A stretch of 64,000 nucleotides of DNA from Psococerastis gibbosa (GCA_963971405.1 OZ020490.1:24267464-24331463); one strand, 5' to 3'; numbered from the stretch's first letter, positions 53,013 through 63,300 are shown. The notes: a model not told the origin generated them from the letters alone. Numbers and translations are program-made.

Positions 53013-53185
53013 TCAAAACAGAAAAGTACCGACTTCCGTGTCATCTTCTTCCACGTTAAGTATTCTACTGATACTTTTGGCGCACTTTCCAAACGTGATC
53101 TTAGGTTTGTATTCCAACACTTCTCCTTCATCGAATACTTCTTCTATCGAAGATAGGCGAACGTCATCGCAATCATAGACACGTT
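53013..53185 (-). CDS. candidate 3'-terminal coding exon, unknown protein
   Basis: Minus strand: a branch-like acttaact, pyrimidines, then AG at 53187-53186. Two bases complete a codon, then 56 codons run to TGA at 53015-53013. The peptide starts RVYDCDDVRLSSIEEVFDEG, contains KPKITFGKCAKSISRIL and ends EEDDTEVGTFLF. The acidic, Val/Glu/Asp-rich composition is clearly unlike random AT-rich DNA. AATAAA follows the stop. Upstream exons should lie at higher coordinates, but none was found among the repeats. Protein not recognised; it is too short to appear among long frames. Confidence 0.55.
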
Positions 53186-53225
53186 CTCAGACTCCCCAAA
53201 GGAAGTTAAGTATGTAGATTATCAA

Positions 53226-53345
53226 ATGTACTTAGTCATGATGACTGTACTAGGGATTGTAATGCAGTGGTTTTCAGCTGCCTTCTACATCCTTATGCCG
53301 TTGACTTTTTTCAGTTCCTCCGCCTTCAGGGCCAGTTTCCCAACC
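53226..53345 (+). repeat. family L fragment
   Basis: gtcatgatgactgtactagg, cagctgccttctacatcctt atgccgttgac, and tttcccaaccccaggacaaa agagtgccc; reverse of 18107-18300. Confidence 0.5.
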
Positions 53346-53517
53346 CCAGGACAAAAGAGTGCCCTAGCAGTGGTTGCTAATTTAGTGGCAGTTACTATTT
53401 CCCCCGTCAGATAGTCATCCTCGGGCTACTGTGACTTTTTCTAGACAAGCCTGCCCCACCCGACTTGCTACCACACCCTCCGATTATGCCGCTGCTTGGT
53501 CGGGGACTGCTTATTCA

Positions 53518-54093
53518 TAGGGATCCAACGATACTACTGATATAATACTAGTATCGATACTTTTCTTTCGATACCACTGGTATTGATACCCGATACTTTT
53601 CATTCAATACTTACAGGTATCGATACCTATTTGCTGGTATTGAATCAAATAATACCTACCACACAACCAAACGTTTTCCCGCTATTTTTTTTTTTTTTTT
53701 TTTTGTTACTTTTCAATTTTCTAGCTATGTATAGAGGTTGGACTAGATTAATTTTGCGCGCCTGATTGTTTATAAATTGCAATTTGCAATTCCCCAGTTT
53801 TTTGTATATTGACTTTAAGTTATTTTTAGTCTTATGCGTCTAACATTATAGTTAATAGTTATTTTAGAATATTTATTTATTTATTTAAAGAAGTTACCAG
53901 AATTTTTCAAAGGCCCCTTGATCTTGATACCCTGGGTCCATGGATGCACCCCTGCGGGCTGGCATTCCATTCGATACCAATATACCTCATGGTATCGATA
54001 CTTTTCTTTCAATACAATACCAGTATCAATACCTACCATTCAATACCGGTACCGATACAAGAATCGATACATTTTTTTAAATTTGGATCCCTA
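53518..54093. mobile_element. hAT-like element, TAGGGATCC family, with TATCGATA sites
   Basis: Ends tagggatccaac and aaatttggatcccta; perfect duplication cttattca at 53510-53517 and 54094-54101. Both subterminal regions are filled with gatac/gtatc words, including TATCGATA at 53552, 53618 and 53993. The middle holds a poly-T run and no transposase. Confidence 0.85.
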
Positions 54094-54101
54094 CTTATTC
54101 A

Positions 54102-54410
54102 TTATATTCGCAGGTAGCCACTACGCCTTACCCGCCACCTGCGACCCCACTAGCAGCCTGCAGCTCAGCTATTAAAAGAAAGCCATATTGTAATATGGGC
54201 CATTTGTTCGTGCTGCTAATTTTTCATGAGCAGAATCTATTAATGAATGACACAGTAGTGCTTTGTGACGCTACACTTCCATTCATTACCCAACAGCTTA
54301 TCTTCAGTTATACTGTAACGACTGCACTCATTGTAATGTAAGGTTGGCTGGGTCGAAGGATTCGTGGATAGCACTTAGGTGTGCTAACAAGATGGAAAAC
54401 ACTTTGGAGA
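54102..54410. other. unassigned stretch
   Basis: A GC-richer patch at 54115-54170 (ctacgccttacccgccacct) has a short plus frame without support. Confidence 0.3.
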
Positions 54411-54417
54411 ATAGGGG

Positions 54418-54676
54418 CAGTAGCGTAACAGAAGAGTAGCAAGTTATGCAAGGCATAAGGGCACTCGGTAAAATGGGGCCCCCGGTAAAAGGGGCCCCCC
54501 GGAAGGGAAAAAAAACGTAAATTGGGCGGTTCTGAATAAATATGTTAAAATTTAAAAAAAAAAAATTAATTAAAGGAAATGAAAGTTTAGGCCTAGTTTA
54601 ATTGCAAAAAAATTGTGGAAGAGGGGGGCACTGCTCTGTTTTGCGTAAGGGCCCCCAAAAATTGGTTACGCCACTG
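54418..54676. mobile_element. hAT-like element, CAGTAGCGTAAC family
   Basis: Ends cagtagcgtaacag and tggttacgccactg; perfect duplication aatagggg at 54410-54417 and 54677-54684. Confidence 0.85.
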
Positions 54677-54929
54677 AATAGGGGGTTTATGATGACGGAA
54701 ATAACCATACGTTGGCCATGCGATTAGGAACAAAAATCTTATAAGAGAAAATCATCAGAGAAAAGCCTTACCGGTGCACAAAATCAAACACCACCTGTTA
54801 TTTATCATATAGAATTGTCAAAAAATATCCCTTAAAAGAAAGGCTCATTTACATTTTGATACATGAATAATACTTAAAATAATACTGAATAACTTTCTGG
54901 GTTAGTTGTAAAAAAGCCGAAAGGCCCAA

Positions 54930-56140
54930 AATTTGCCCATGTATGGAAAATAAAGACGATTTTCTTTCTTTCACAAGAGCGTTGGTTGTTGGTTAGGACG
55001 TTATTGCAGAATGCACAGCTTCTTTGAAAGGTGATATCAGTAAATAAATTTGCCCACATGGAAAAGAACCGGTCCGAGTTTACTCGAACATGCTTTCCAA
55101 TTTATCAAAATTAGTAGATAGAGAAAATGAATAAGTTCATGGTAAATAATTTTCCTATGGTTAAATTTCCAATACCTCGAGGGGGGGGGGGGGGGTTGTC
55201 CACCTGACGTCACTGGAGGTGAGGTAAATTCTAGATAGGTCAGACCAACGCATTACCACACAGCAATACTGGCAGGGCACGCAATGCATTTGAGCGTGAA
55301 TTTTCTATCATTTTTTCAAAAAAAAACATTTTTTTTTTACAAAACCAAGTGCTTTTCTGGGAAAGCAACCTGTCCGGTTTCGTTACTCAATTTAACAACT
55401 AAAACATGCCTGAAGGTAGAAACCATCGATAGAAAGGTTTCGCAGAAAAATTATTTTTTAGTCATTTTTCATTAAAATTTACTTATTTTTATTTTTTTAC
55501 CCCCAGAAGCAACCTATCAAGGGGCAAGCGACCCCCCGCATTTCGTTAGCATTAATAACGACTACAATATATGTGAATTTAAAAGAAATCGTTGGAGCCG
55601 TTTTTGAGAAATAATGTTTTAGACGTTTTTTTGGAGTTTTTTGAGAATAAAACCTCCCCAAATTAAGTTAGCCCCAAATATAAAAAAAATGTTCCGAGGT
55701 ATGATTTTTGTAAACCTATATGCAAAATTTCATCAAAATCGACCGAGTAGTTTGCCCGGAAATCGACGCACAGACAGACAGACAGACAGACAGACAGAGC
55801 GACAGACAGACATTTCGTTAAAACCACTTTTTTGGGTTCCTGGGACCTGAAAACGTGTAAATCCGTTGAAATCTCGGAATCGAAAATTTCGACCATCACA
55901 AAGCTTTCCTTATACTACGTATAAATTGGAAAGCAATAGAGACAATTCTTACTTTCACAAGAACGTTGGTTGTTGGTTAGGACGTTATTGCAGAATACTC
56001 AGCTTCTTTGAAAGGTGATATCAGTAAATAAATTCGCCCATATGGAAAACAAAGACAATTTTCTTTCTTTCACAAGAGCGTTGGTTAGGACGTTATTGCA
56101 GAATGCTCAGCTTCTTTGAAAGGTGATGTCAGTAAATAAA
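54930..56140 (+). repeat. three ~105-bp tandem units, split by family B
   Basis: Units carry tttctttctttcacaagagcg, ttggttaggacgttattgca and gcttctttgaaaggtgatat. One unit lies at 54955-55064; after the family B insert, units continue at 55945-56040 and 56041-56140. Confidence 0.75.
55068..55935 (+). repeat. family B repeat, full copy
   Basis: From gaaccggtccgagtttactc to cgtataaattggaaagc; (CAGA)n at 55772-55812 inside it. It interrupts the tandem array, so its borders are known within a few bases. The frames 55641-55850 and 55663-55899 are shadows. Confidence 0.85.
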
Positions 56141-56144
56141 TGTC

Positions 56145-56460
56145 GTGTGCTGCAGCACGAAGTAGCGGCATTGTCTTAAAATTGCACAGGACGGGTCAAT
56201 GACAATAAAACAATATAACATTGTCATTTGCAGTAGTGCTGGTGGGAGAAGATGGTAACTTGACTATCACATAAGGTTGAGCAACAATAGGCTAAACTTC
56301 ACTAAAGCCTTGCTTGATACCACCGTTAGAAACCACACCCCCTTTAGGGGTGGCCAAAATGTAAAGAACCAGTTCTCAACCCACTGCAAAAGTTAATCGA
56401 ACTTAAAATAACCTTACTCCTTCCCTATCTGAAAAGATATTGTTATAGTCATTACACATA
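56145..56460. other. unassigned stretch
   Basis: No recognised feature. Confidence 0.35.
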
Positions 56461-56467
56461 GGGATAA

Positions 56468-56858
56468 GATGATATGCTACGTAGAAATTGAGCCCCCCAA
56501 AATTTGTTGTTTTTATTGACTTCTTATTTTTTTTTTTCCTTAATTGACAAAGCAAGTCATTAAAGATTTGGCTCATGGAAGTTGTACAAGACTACTTCAT
56601 GCATCATATAATATGGAATATTAAATTTTTGGTAGGCTACCTTAGTCCTTTAATAAATACCAGACAGGACTAAAATTTCGCGTATTCTGGGATTTTTGGA
56701 AGAACTACAAAACCAAAAAGCGAAAATACCCGATAATATGATGCATGAAGTAGTCTTCTACAACTTACATGAGCCAAATTTTTAATAACTTGCTTAATTA
56801 AATAAAAAATGAAAAGTATTTCATTTTGGGGTGCCAATTTTCTACGTAGTATATCCTC
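56468..56858. mobile_element. TTAA-flanked hairpin element, copy 3 (diverged)
   Basis: gatgatatgctacgtagaaa and its complement at the ends; the same inner words (ttggctcatggaagttgtac, acttcatgcatcatataata) as 3732 and 61883. Flanks ATAA and TTAA. Confidence 0.6.
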
Positions 56859-56862
56859 TTAA

Positions 56863-57190
56863 AGATCAATAACTCTGTGCTGATTCTGGTGTTATGGTAG
56901 TTTATAGTTTGTAAACGTATATTGTCGCTCTGGCCGATAAACTAAATTACGTTAGCCGGTTCATCTTAGCAAGAGTTACATAATAAAACTTTAATTCTCG
57001 CTGCTTTCATAATTTTGTAAGCAACGGAGCATTTTTCTTACATTTCGCGTTTGGCAGTTTACTTTCAGATTCAGCCAATTAACCCAGATCGCTCAGTTCA
57101 ATCAATAGTAATTGCTAGAAGCTGGTGTTGAAGACACACACTTACGCACAAAATCAAAATCCCATGCGGAATGCGCCTGTAGGTTTTGGT
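56863..57190. other. unassigned stretch
   Basis: No recognised feature. Confidence 0.35.
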
Positions 57191-57195
57191 TCCTG

Positions 57196-57360
57196 TAGAT
57201 CATGGCGATTATAATTCCGGTATTTATTTAATCCCCTGGTATTAAAAATGTAAACAAACAAATTTTGAATAGCACTTTCCATTATAAAATTTGTTTGTTT
57301 ACATTTTTAATACCAGGCGATTAAATAAATACCGGTATTATAATCACCATGAACAGGCTG
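57196..57360. mobile_element. family F MITE with CTG duplication
   Basis: tagatcatggcgattataat and ataatcaccatgaacaggct g; CTG at 57193-57195 and 57361-57363; inner words as in 10293. Confidence 0.7.
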
Positions 57361-57531
57361 CTGAGGCATGGCAAAGCGTTATTGGCGGGAGTGCGAGTTC
57401 AAAAAAAAAATAATAAAAAATAATCTAGTCGTATGCCAAGAATCATGACTTGAGTAAGCCCCATAAAAAATATTGCAGAATAATCCTGTTCATTGGACAA
57501 GAAATAAAACTAGATGCTTAGAGCTCAAAAC

Positions 57532-58540
57532 CACTTTTACTTGGAACTTGAATTTTGCATCTAGTGCTGCTTTATTTATTTCTATGCACTTTCTTCATGG
57601 CAAATGTTGAATAATAATTAATATCATTAATTACTATACAAAATGTTACAATATTATACCATATAAAGTGTGAAATTGTGGGCATTGCGTAACATGTTGG
57701 GGCATATTAGTATATTACCCCCAATTTCTTTCATAATTACCTATAATATATATAATATATATAATTGCCTATAATATGCTGTATTCTGGGTACTCAAATT
57801 CACTTTTATTTGTAACTTGACTATTGCAGCTTGTTCCTTAAGGAAATAAATAAATAATTATTTATTTTTATGAGCTTTCTTCATAGCAAATGTAGAATAA
57901 TTAATATAATTAATTACTATACAACATGTTAAAATATTACACCATATAAAGTGTGAAATTGTGAGCATTGCGTAACAGGTTGGGGCATATTCCCCCCCAA
58001 TTTCTTTCATAATTGCATTTATAGGTAATATGCTCTATTCTGGGTATTCAAAAACACATTAATTTGCAACTTGAATATTGCAGCTTGTTTCTTATTAATT
58101 TTAATGAGCTTTCTTCATGGCAAATGCAGAATAATTAATGTCATTAATTATTACACACTATCGACATTTTACAATATTATACCATACGGTATAGTGCGAA
58201 ATTGAGGGCATTGAGTACACGCTGGAGCATGGGTCACACAATATTGCCCCCAATTTCTTCTTAATTACAAATAGCCTTATGCTGTATTATGGGTATTATT
58301 CAGGGTATTCAAAAACACTTTTATTTGCAAGTTGAATATTGCAGCTTGTTCCTTATTTGTTTTCATGAGCGTTCTTCATGGCAAATGTAGAATTATTAAT
58401 ATAATTAAGAACCATACAGCAACATGTTACAATATTATAACACATAGTGCGAAATTGAGGGCATTGAGTACACGTTGGGGCATGGGTCACACAATATTGC
58501 CCCCAATTTCTTTCATAATTATTTGCTGCATTCTGGACCG
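57532..58540 (+). repeat. tandem repeat, four units of 254-269 bp
   Basis: Units begin near 57532, 57801, 58055 and 58316 with cacttttatttgcaacttga-like words. Each continues with gagctttcttcatggcaaat, acatgttacaatattatacc and ccccaatttctttcataatt. The 89-codon frame at 58332 is incidental. Confidence 0.85.
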
Positions 58541-58640
58541 TTGGCAAGTTCTACAACACGAATCCATATACCACACGCAAGGTACGCGTAATTCTACCTA
58601 GCCTAATGTTTATTTAAATGGCTCGTGGATCGGTGGAAGT

Positions 58641-59072
58641 CAGAGGCGTAAATTTGTGGAATGATGGCGGGGGCAAAACTAAACCATGCGATCGGAGACG
58701 TGTCGTAACTCGACACAAGTACCTATTAGGTAACTTAGTGTGGCGACTGAAGAGGTCAATCGGATACATTCATTGAATTGTTTGTATGCGATTAACCTTT
58801 TTAAAAAAAATAAAAAAAAATAAAAAAATAGACCTTATGACGTCATCAGGCAGGATAAGGAAAAATTGAAAATATAAGGGCAAAATAGTAGGGTTTTACG
58901 CATTTTAATAGTTGTAAAGTATAGCTGTAGATTTTACAAAGCTAAAATAGGAATGCTTACATTCATATTGCTGCGAAGGGGACCATGAAGTATGAACCAC
59001 GTCTTACATTGCTCGAGGCTGAGGGGGGGCTAGTTGGACCGTGCCCCCCCCCCCCCCAACATTACGCCTCTG
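58641..59072. mobile_element. hAT-like element, CAGAGGCGTAA family, with nested SINE-C
   Basis: Ends cagaggcgtaaatttgtgg and cattacgcctctg; perfect duplication gtggaagt at 58633-58640 and 59073-59080. Compared with 25283-25601, the segment 58683-58830 is an inserted SINE-C. Confidence 0.85.
58683..58830 (+). repeat. SINE-C copy, 5' truncated
   Basis: ccatgcgatcggagacgtgt through gactgaagaggtcaatcgg to an A-rich end with aaaaaataaa units. Confidence 0.75.
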
Positions 59073-59079
59073 GTGGAAG

Positions 59080-59305
59080 TGCTGTTAAACAGGCACTAAA
59101 TTGTAGGCTACGGCCTGGTCGGGAACGTCTGGCTCCTGAGGGCTTGTAAACAAGAAACCATGTCGAATGCTTTAATACCCTACTGTTTCTCACCGCATAT
59201 TTTCAAATTTTACATAATAAACCACCTATTTGCTTATCAGACATTAGTTATTAAACATTTACTCTGCCAGATACGGATGTACGGGGACCACATGACTCGT
59301 ACCTG
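59080..59305. other. unassigned spacer
   Basis: No recognised feature. Confidence 0.35.
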
Positions 59306-59309
59306 TTTT

Positions 59310-59545
59310 TGGTTAAGTCATGCTTTCGCCTGTAGCAGTGCGTCAAGGGTAGCTTGTCTCAGCTTGTCCATTATCGCTAGTAGCCGGTGTAGGTGGACAT
59401 CGAGAACGTATACCAGTTTGCCAATGGCCAAGAAAACATACGGTAACAATACAAGTAATGGGGTCCATGGGGTCGTTAGCATTGGACAGGTGACCTATGG
59501 GGGCTATGGTGAACAATAATAATAATAATAATAATAATAATAGTT
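59310..59545 (+). repeat. family K repeat with (AAT)n tail
   Basis: ggttaagtcatgctttcgcc, cgagaacgtataccagtttg ccaatggcc, ggtcgttagcattggac, then (AAT)n. The tail fixes the orientation and shows retroposition. Confidence 0.7.
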
Positions 59546-59639
59546 TATATTTGAGTCATCAACAGATCAGGTCCACAACGATGACACTTACATGGTACAG
59601 TACACGCAACCAAAAAATACACAGAAAGGCTTAAAAAAT

Positions 59640-60620
59640 AATAATAATAAGTAATTGACTAAGAACTAAAAAGTTCTACATACCTATAAATCAACAATTC
59701 ACCCAACGGCACAGGCCTGCTTATAATGCCCGAGATAGCTGTCCTGAAGGATGGAAGGCTCAGTGCAAATGGATCAGGAACATTGAGTTTGTTTATAACC
59801 CCAATGATCCTAACAAGCGGTGACTTACAATTAGAGTTGGCAACAAAGTTTTCAATCGTGTATTCTTGATATTGACCCTGAGGTGAACTCTTTCGAGTAT
59901 AGTAGGGCTGTCCAGATGACTGTTAATTAGGCGCCCATTCCATTGACCGGCTAGGGCTATTTCCAAAAACGGTGACGTGGTAGCAGGCATTCAAGACTTA
60001 GGTGGCGTCTCCACCGACCTCGCATTGCAGAATTGACGGAAATGTTTATTTTCCTCTGTGCCATAGTTAAAATTGATCAATGATCATACAGTAAAATCAC
60101 AAATAAACAAACTAAAATTAAAAAATGGCTTCATGGGATATGTTAAGTAATTACAAACATTTTAATAGATTTCTATAAAAAGAAAAACAAACATTTCCGT
60201 CAATGTCATTTGCAATCTGTAATGCGAGGTCGGTGGAAACGCTACCTAAGTCTTGAATGTCTGCTACCACGTCACCGTTTTTGGAAATAGCCCTAGCCGG
60301 TCAATGGAATGGGTACCTTAGCTTATAAAAGAAAATACAGCCTGCAGCCATCCTCCTACACTCACGAGAGTTCATCCCAAACTCCAATTGCAACTGAGCT
60401 GTGCTAACGGGATGGTTGCTGTAGTGTGGATACGTCCCATGTCGCCTGAAATACATATACCGTAAAAAACGCTTTTGCACTCGCTCAATCGACAGCAACT
60501 GATTCGCTGGGCCGTTATTCCACACCACAGAGGCATATTCGAGTCTAGAACGTACAAACGCATTGTAAAGCAGACTATATGTCGATGGGAGAGTGAAATG
60601 GTGAGACATCCGGATTACAA
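59640..60620 (-). pseudogene. Jockey/CR1-like RT C-terminal region, split by a MITE
   Basis: From 60610 down: LYNAFVRSRLEYASVVWNN, IERVQKRFLRYMYFRRH, RRMAAGCIFFYKL. After skipping the MITE the same frame continues INSHLDSPTILERVHLRVN and, one shift later, RIIGVINKLNVPDPFALSLP and SFRTAIS. The words RLEYASVVWN and IERVQKRFLR are standard for Jockey/CR1-type RT thumbs. An (ATT)n-like tail follows at 59635-59650. Confidence 0.75.
59930..60317. mobile_element. family A MITE, nested-palindrome form, inside a retrotransposon ORF
   Basis: ggcgcccattccattgaccg and complement; TTA at 59927-59929 and 60318-60320; inner palindrome ggtggcgtctccaccgacct. Confidence 0.85.
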
Positions 60621-60624
60621 ATAA

Positions 60625-60825
60625 GGAGGCCTGGGTCCATAAAAGTCCTTAAAAAGAGATAACAAATAAATAACATGATATGTACAGTTAGGTGTAAGAT
60701 AGGCTCATAGCCCCCCCCCCCCCTAACCTCGCAGTACATTAATTTTTTTTCAATTAAGACTTTATTATTATAACAAATATTAAACATTAGCTATTAGACA
60801 TTTGTCCACTTGTCAGATAATAAGG
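60625..60825. other. unassigned stretch with poly-C
   Basis: ggtgtaagataggctcatag, then poly-C and aattaagactttattattat, resemble 33370-33440, so a shared retroposon tail is likely. Confidence 0.35.
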
Positions 60826-60831
60826 ATACGT

Positions 60832-60975
60832 CATGGACAGATACAGCTACCCCCCCCCCCCAAATTCAGTAAATATATTTAGTTAATTTATTACGCTCTA
60901 ACTTAATCGATACTACACAAGGTTTTTTCTATTTTGACCCACAAACTACCCTCCGAATGACTGGATCCGTCCCTG
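60832..60975. mobile_element. hAT-like element, CAGGGACGGATC family, inverted
   Basis: ctggatccgtccctg at the right; left end catggacagatacagc is diverged. Flanks ggatacgt (60824-60831) and agatacgt (60976-60983) differ at one base. Confidence 0.7.
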
Positions 60976-60984
60976 AGATACGTA

Positions 60985-61878
60985 TGGCGACCACATGATA
61001 AACTGCCCCCAGCCCCAGAATAACAGGCAGATACCGGGAAGCTCAGCCACTTAAGTAAGAAAACCCAGTGCTAATGGGCACCATAACTTCTCCAGTAAGG
61101 GAAAACTCAACTGCCGCACTTGTTTCTGACCACAACATCCCAAATCAGGCGCGTAACCAGGATTTTATTTCGGGGAGGCTGCGATCCTATAGTATGTAGT
61201 GAAATATCGCCCCTAAAAATGTAGTGTAAGGCAAACTGGCCCCCGCCCCCTCTTCCTGTTCATGGGCCTACCCCAATAAAAGCCCTTGTCAAGAAAGAAG
61301 TCCCTCTACCCGTCCCTATGGTAGGGTTGTCCTGGTAAGGCGTTTAGGTAGGTAGTTGCTACAGAATCAGCGATATTATTAGGTCTATGAGTGCTACTGT
61401 ATAAAATTCCCATCTATCGCCAATGCTATAAATAGTATTGGATCCAACTTTTACTTCTCTTCATAACACTCTAATTATAGACTAAACCTACAGTTAATAC
61501 CGAGGTCATGAGAAGGTGCCTATGCCGCGCCAATAATTGATAATAAGTGAAGGGTACCTAACGTAAAGGTTACTTAAAGATGCTCACAATACAATTATAA
61601 AATCATTAAATAGGTTACTTGACAATTTTTGAAACCCTATTTTTATGCATATAAGTAGATGTATTTCTAACCCCTTAAAATTATTTTAATATGGGAAAAA
61701 AATATGTTTCCCGGGAATTTAAGTGAATGGTTGAAAAGGGGGTCACGTGACTTCAGAATGTGACGTCATTTGTGGTGCCGGGGAGTAGCCGCCAGTTGGA
61801 GAACTACTAGCAGTTGCATTGTGACGTCATTTTTTTGTCTCCAATGTCTACTGACGTTTTGGCTCTTGCAATTCACAG
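60985..61878. other. unassigned stretch
   Basis: A lone hAT-like end caggcgcgtaaccagg at 61147 lacks a partner. Otherwise nothing recognised. Confidence 0.3.
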
Positions 61879-61882
61879 TAAA

Positions 61883-62267
61883 GGGTGTACAGCCCGTAGG
61901 AAAGTGGCAGCCCGAAATTTAATACTTTTTATTTTTTATTTAATTAACTAAGCATGTTATCAAAGATTTGGCTCATCAAAGTTGTAGAAGACTACTTCAT
62001 GCATCATATAATAAGGTATTTTTAGTTTTCGAAATTGTAGTTTTTTTTATAAAATCGCTAATACGTGAAAAGTTATTGTTTATAAAATATTTGCATGTTT
62101 CTGAAAAAACTACAATTTCGAAAATTAAAAATATCTTATAATATGATGCATGAAGTAGTCTTCTACAACTTTGATGAGCCAAATCTTTAATAACATGCTC
62201 AGTTAATTAAATAAAAAATAAAAAGTATTTAAATTCGGGCTGACAATTTCCTACGGGCTGTGCACTC
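61883..62267. mobile_element. TTAA-flanked hairpin element, copy 2
   Basis: gggtgtacagcccgtaggaa and complement; very close to 3732-4116 in its arms. Flanks TAAA and TTAA. The 61-codon minus frame is a shadow. Confidence 0.65.
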
Positions 62268-62274
62268 TTAAAAG

Positions 62275-62545
62275 ATCAACATTTATATTTTATTTACTAA
62301 TATTTACAATGTTTCATGCAAAAAATATATTTTATTGTTTATTTTTTATTGTTACAACTGTCAAGTAGCCTATTCCAATAATATATGAGAGTGTTGTTTT
62401 GCCGTTTTGTGATTAACATACGAAATCAGCAATTAGCTTTGAAGCAGCTAGTGACGTCATTTCGGGTTCTTGGGGGGGTTCGAAAAAAGCAAAATACAGT
62501 ACTTATCTAAAATTCTTAGGGAATTAGGTTGCCTAATTAGCTATA
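62275..62545. other. unassigned spacer
   Basis: No recognised feature. Confidence 0.35.
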
Positions 62546-62554
62546 CTGTATATA

Positions 62555-62737
62555 CAAGGCTGTAGCCAGGATTATTTTTCGGGGGAGGGGGGGGTGTCAG
62601 AAATTTCATTTGATGTTACATAGTGGTTTTAATTTTTCCTCTCAAAATCCGATTCTATCTAGTATCAAGCCATTTCATTTCGGGAGGGGGGGGGGGGGTT
62701 TGAACCCCCATGAACCTCCACATTGGCTCCGGCCTTG
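62555..62737. mobile_element. hAT-like element, CAAGGCCGTA family
   Basis: caaggctgtagccaggatta and ggctccggccttg; flanks tgtatata (62547-62554) and tgtacata (62738-62745) differ at one base. Confidence 0.8.
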
Positions 62738-62749
62738 TGTACATACAGT

Positions 62750-63100
62750 TAGACTGCATACCTTGGTCATATAAAAAGAAATGAAGTAGTGGCCAGTTGG
62801 AGTTGGAAGTTACCCCCGGGCCTGACAAGGAGACCAGCCTACATATCGTTATCCAGAGAAACTTTTCCGAATGAAATGGTATGTAATTTTATGAACCATG
62901 ATTTTGAAATTTTTTAAAAAGTGCTTTCCGAGCTTAATGAAGAAAACTGCGGGGAAACGAGATTTCACGATTTGGCATTATTGCCATTGGCAATGTACCA
63001 CCCCATTCAAAAACCTATCGTAAGCGGGCAAACTTTAAGAAAACTGGTCCCCCCCCCAAAAAAAAAAAAATCTGGCTATGCCACTGATTGTAGCACCCCC
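62750..63100. other. unassigned stretch; lone hAT-like end
   Basis: tctggctatgccactgattg at about 63070-63090 looks like a hAT right end without a partner. The 81-codon frame 62921-63166 runs through this and SINE-C and is not a gene. Confidence 0.35.
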
Positions 63101-63104
63101 AAAC

Positions 63105-63300
63105 GCGACTTCGGTGGCCAGGGGGTAGCGTACTTGTACTTGTGCGAGTCTTTACACACCTTGTGATCGGAGGAGACGTGTCGTAACTCGCCTCAAGTGC
63201 CTATAACATTAGGTTACTTAGTGAAGCGATTGAAGAGTTTAATCGCGGATACATTCATTAAATTGCTGTACTCGATTAACCTTTTTGAAAAGAATAAAGA
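63105..63300 (+). repeat. SINE-C copy, near full length
   Basis: cgacttcggtggccaggggg tagcgtacttgtacttgtgc; 3' end gattgaagagtttaatcgcg to cgattaacctttttgaaaa. Confidence 0.7.
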
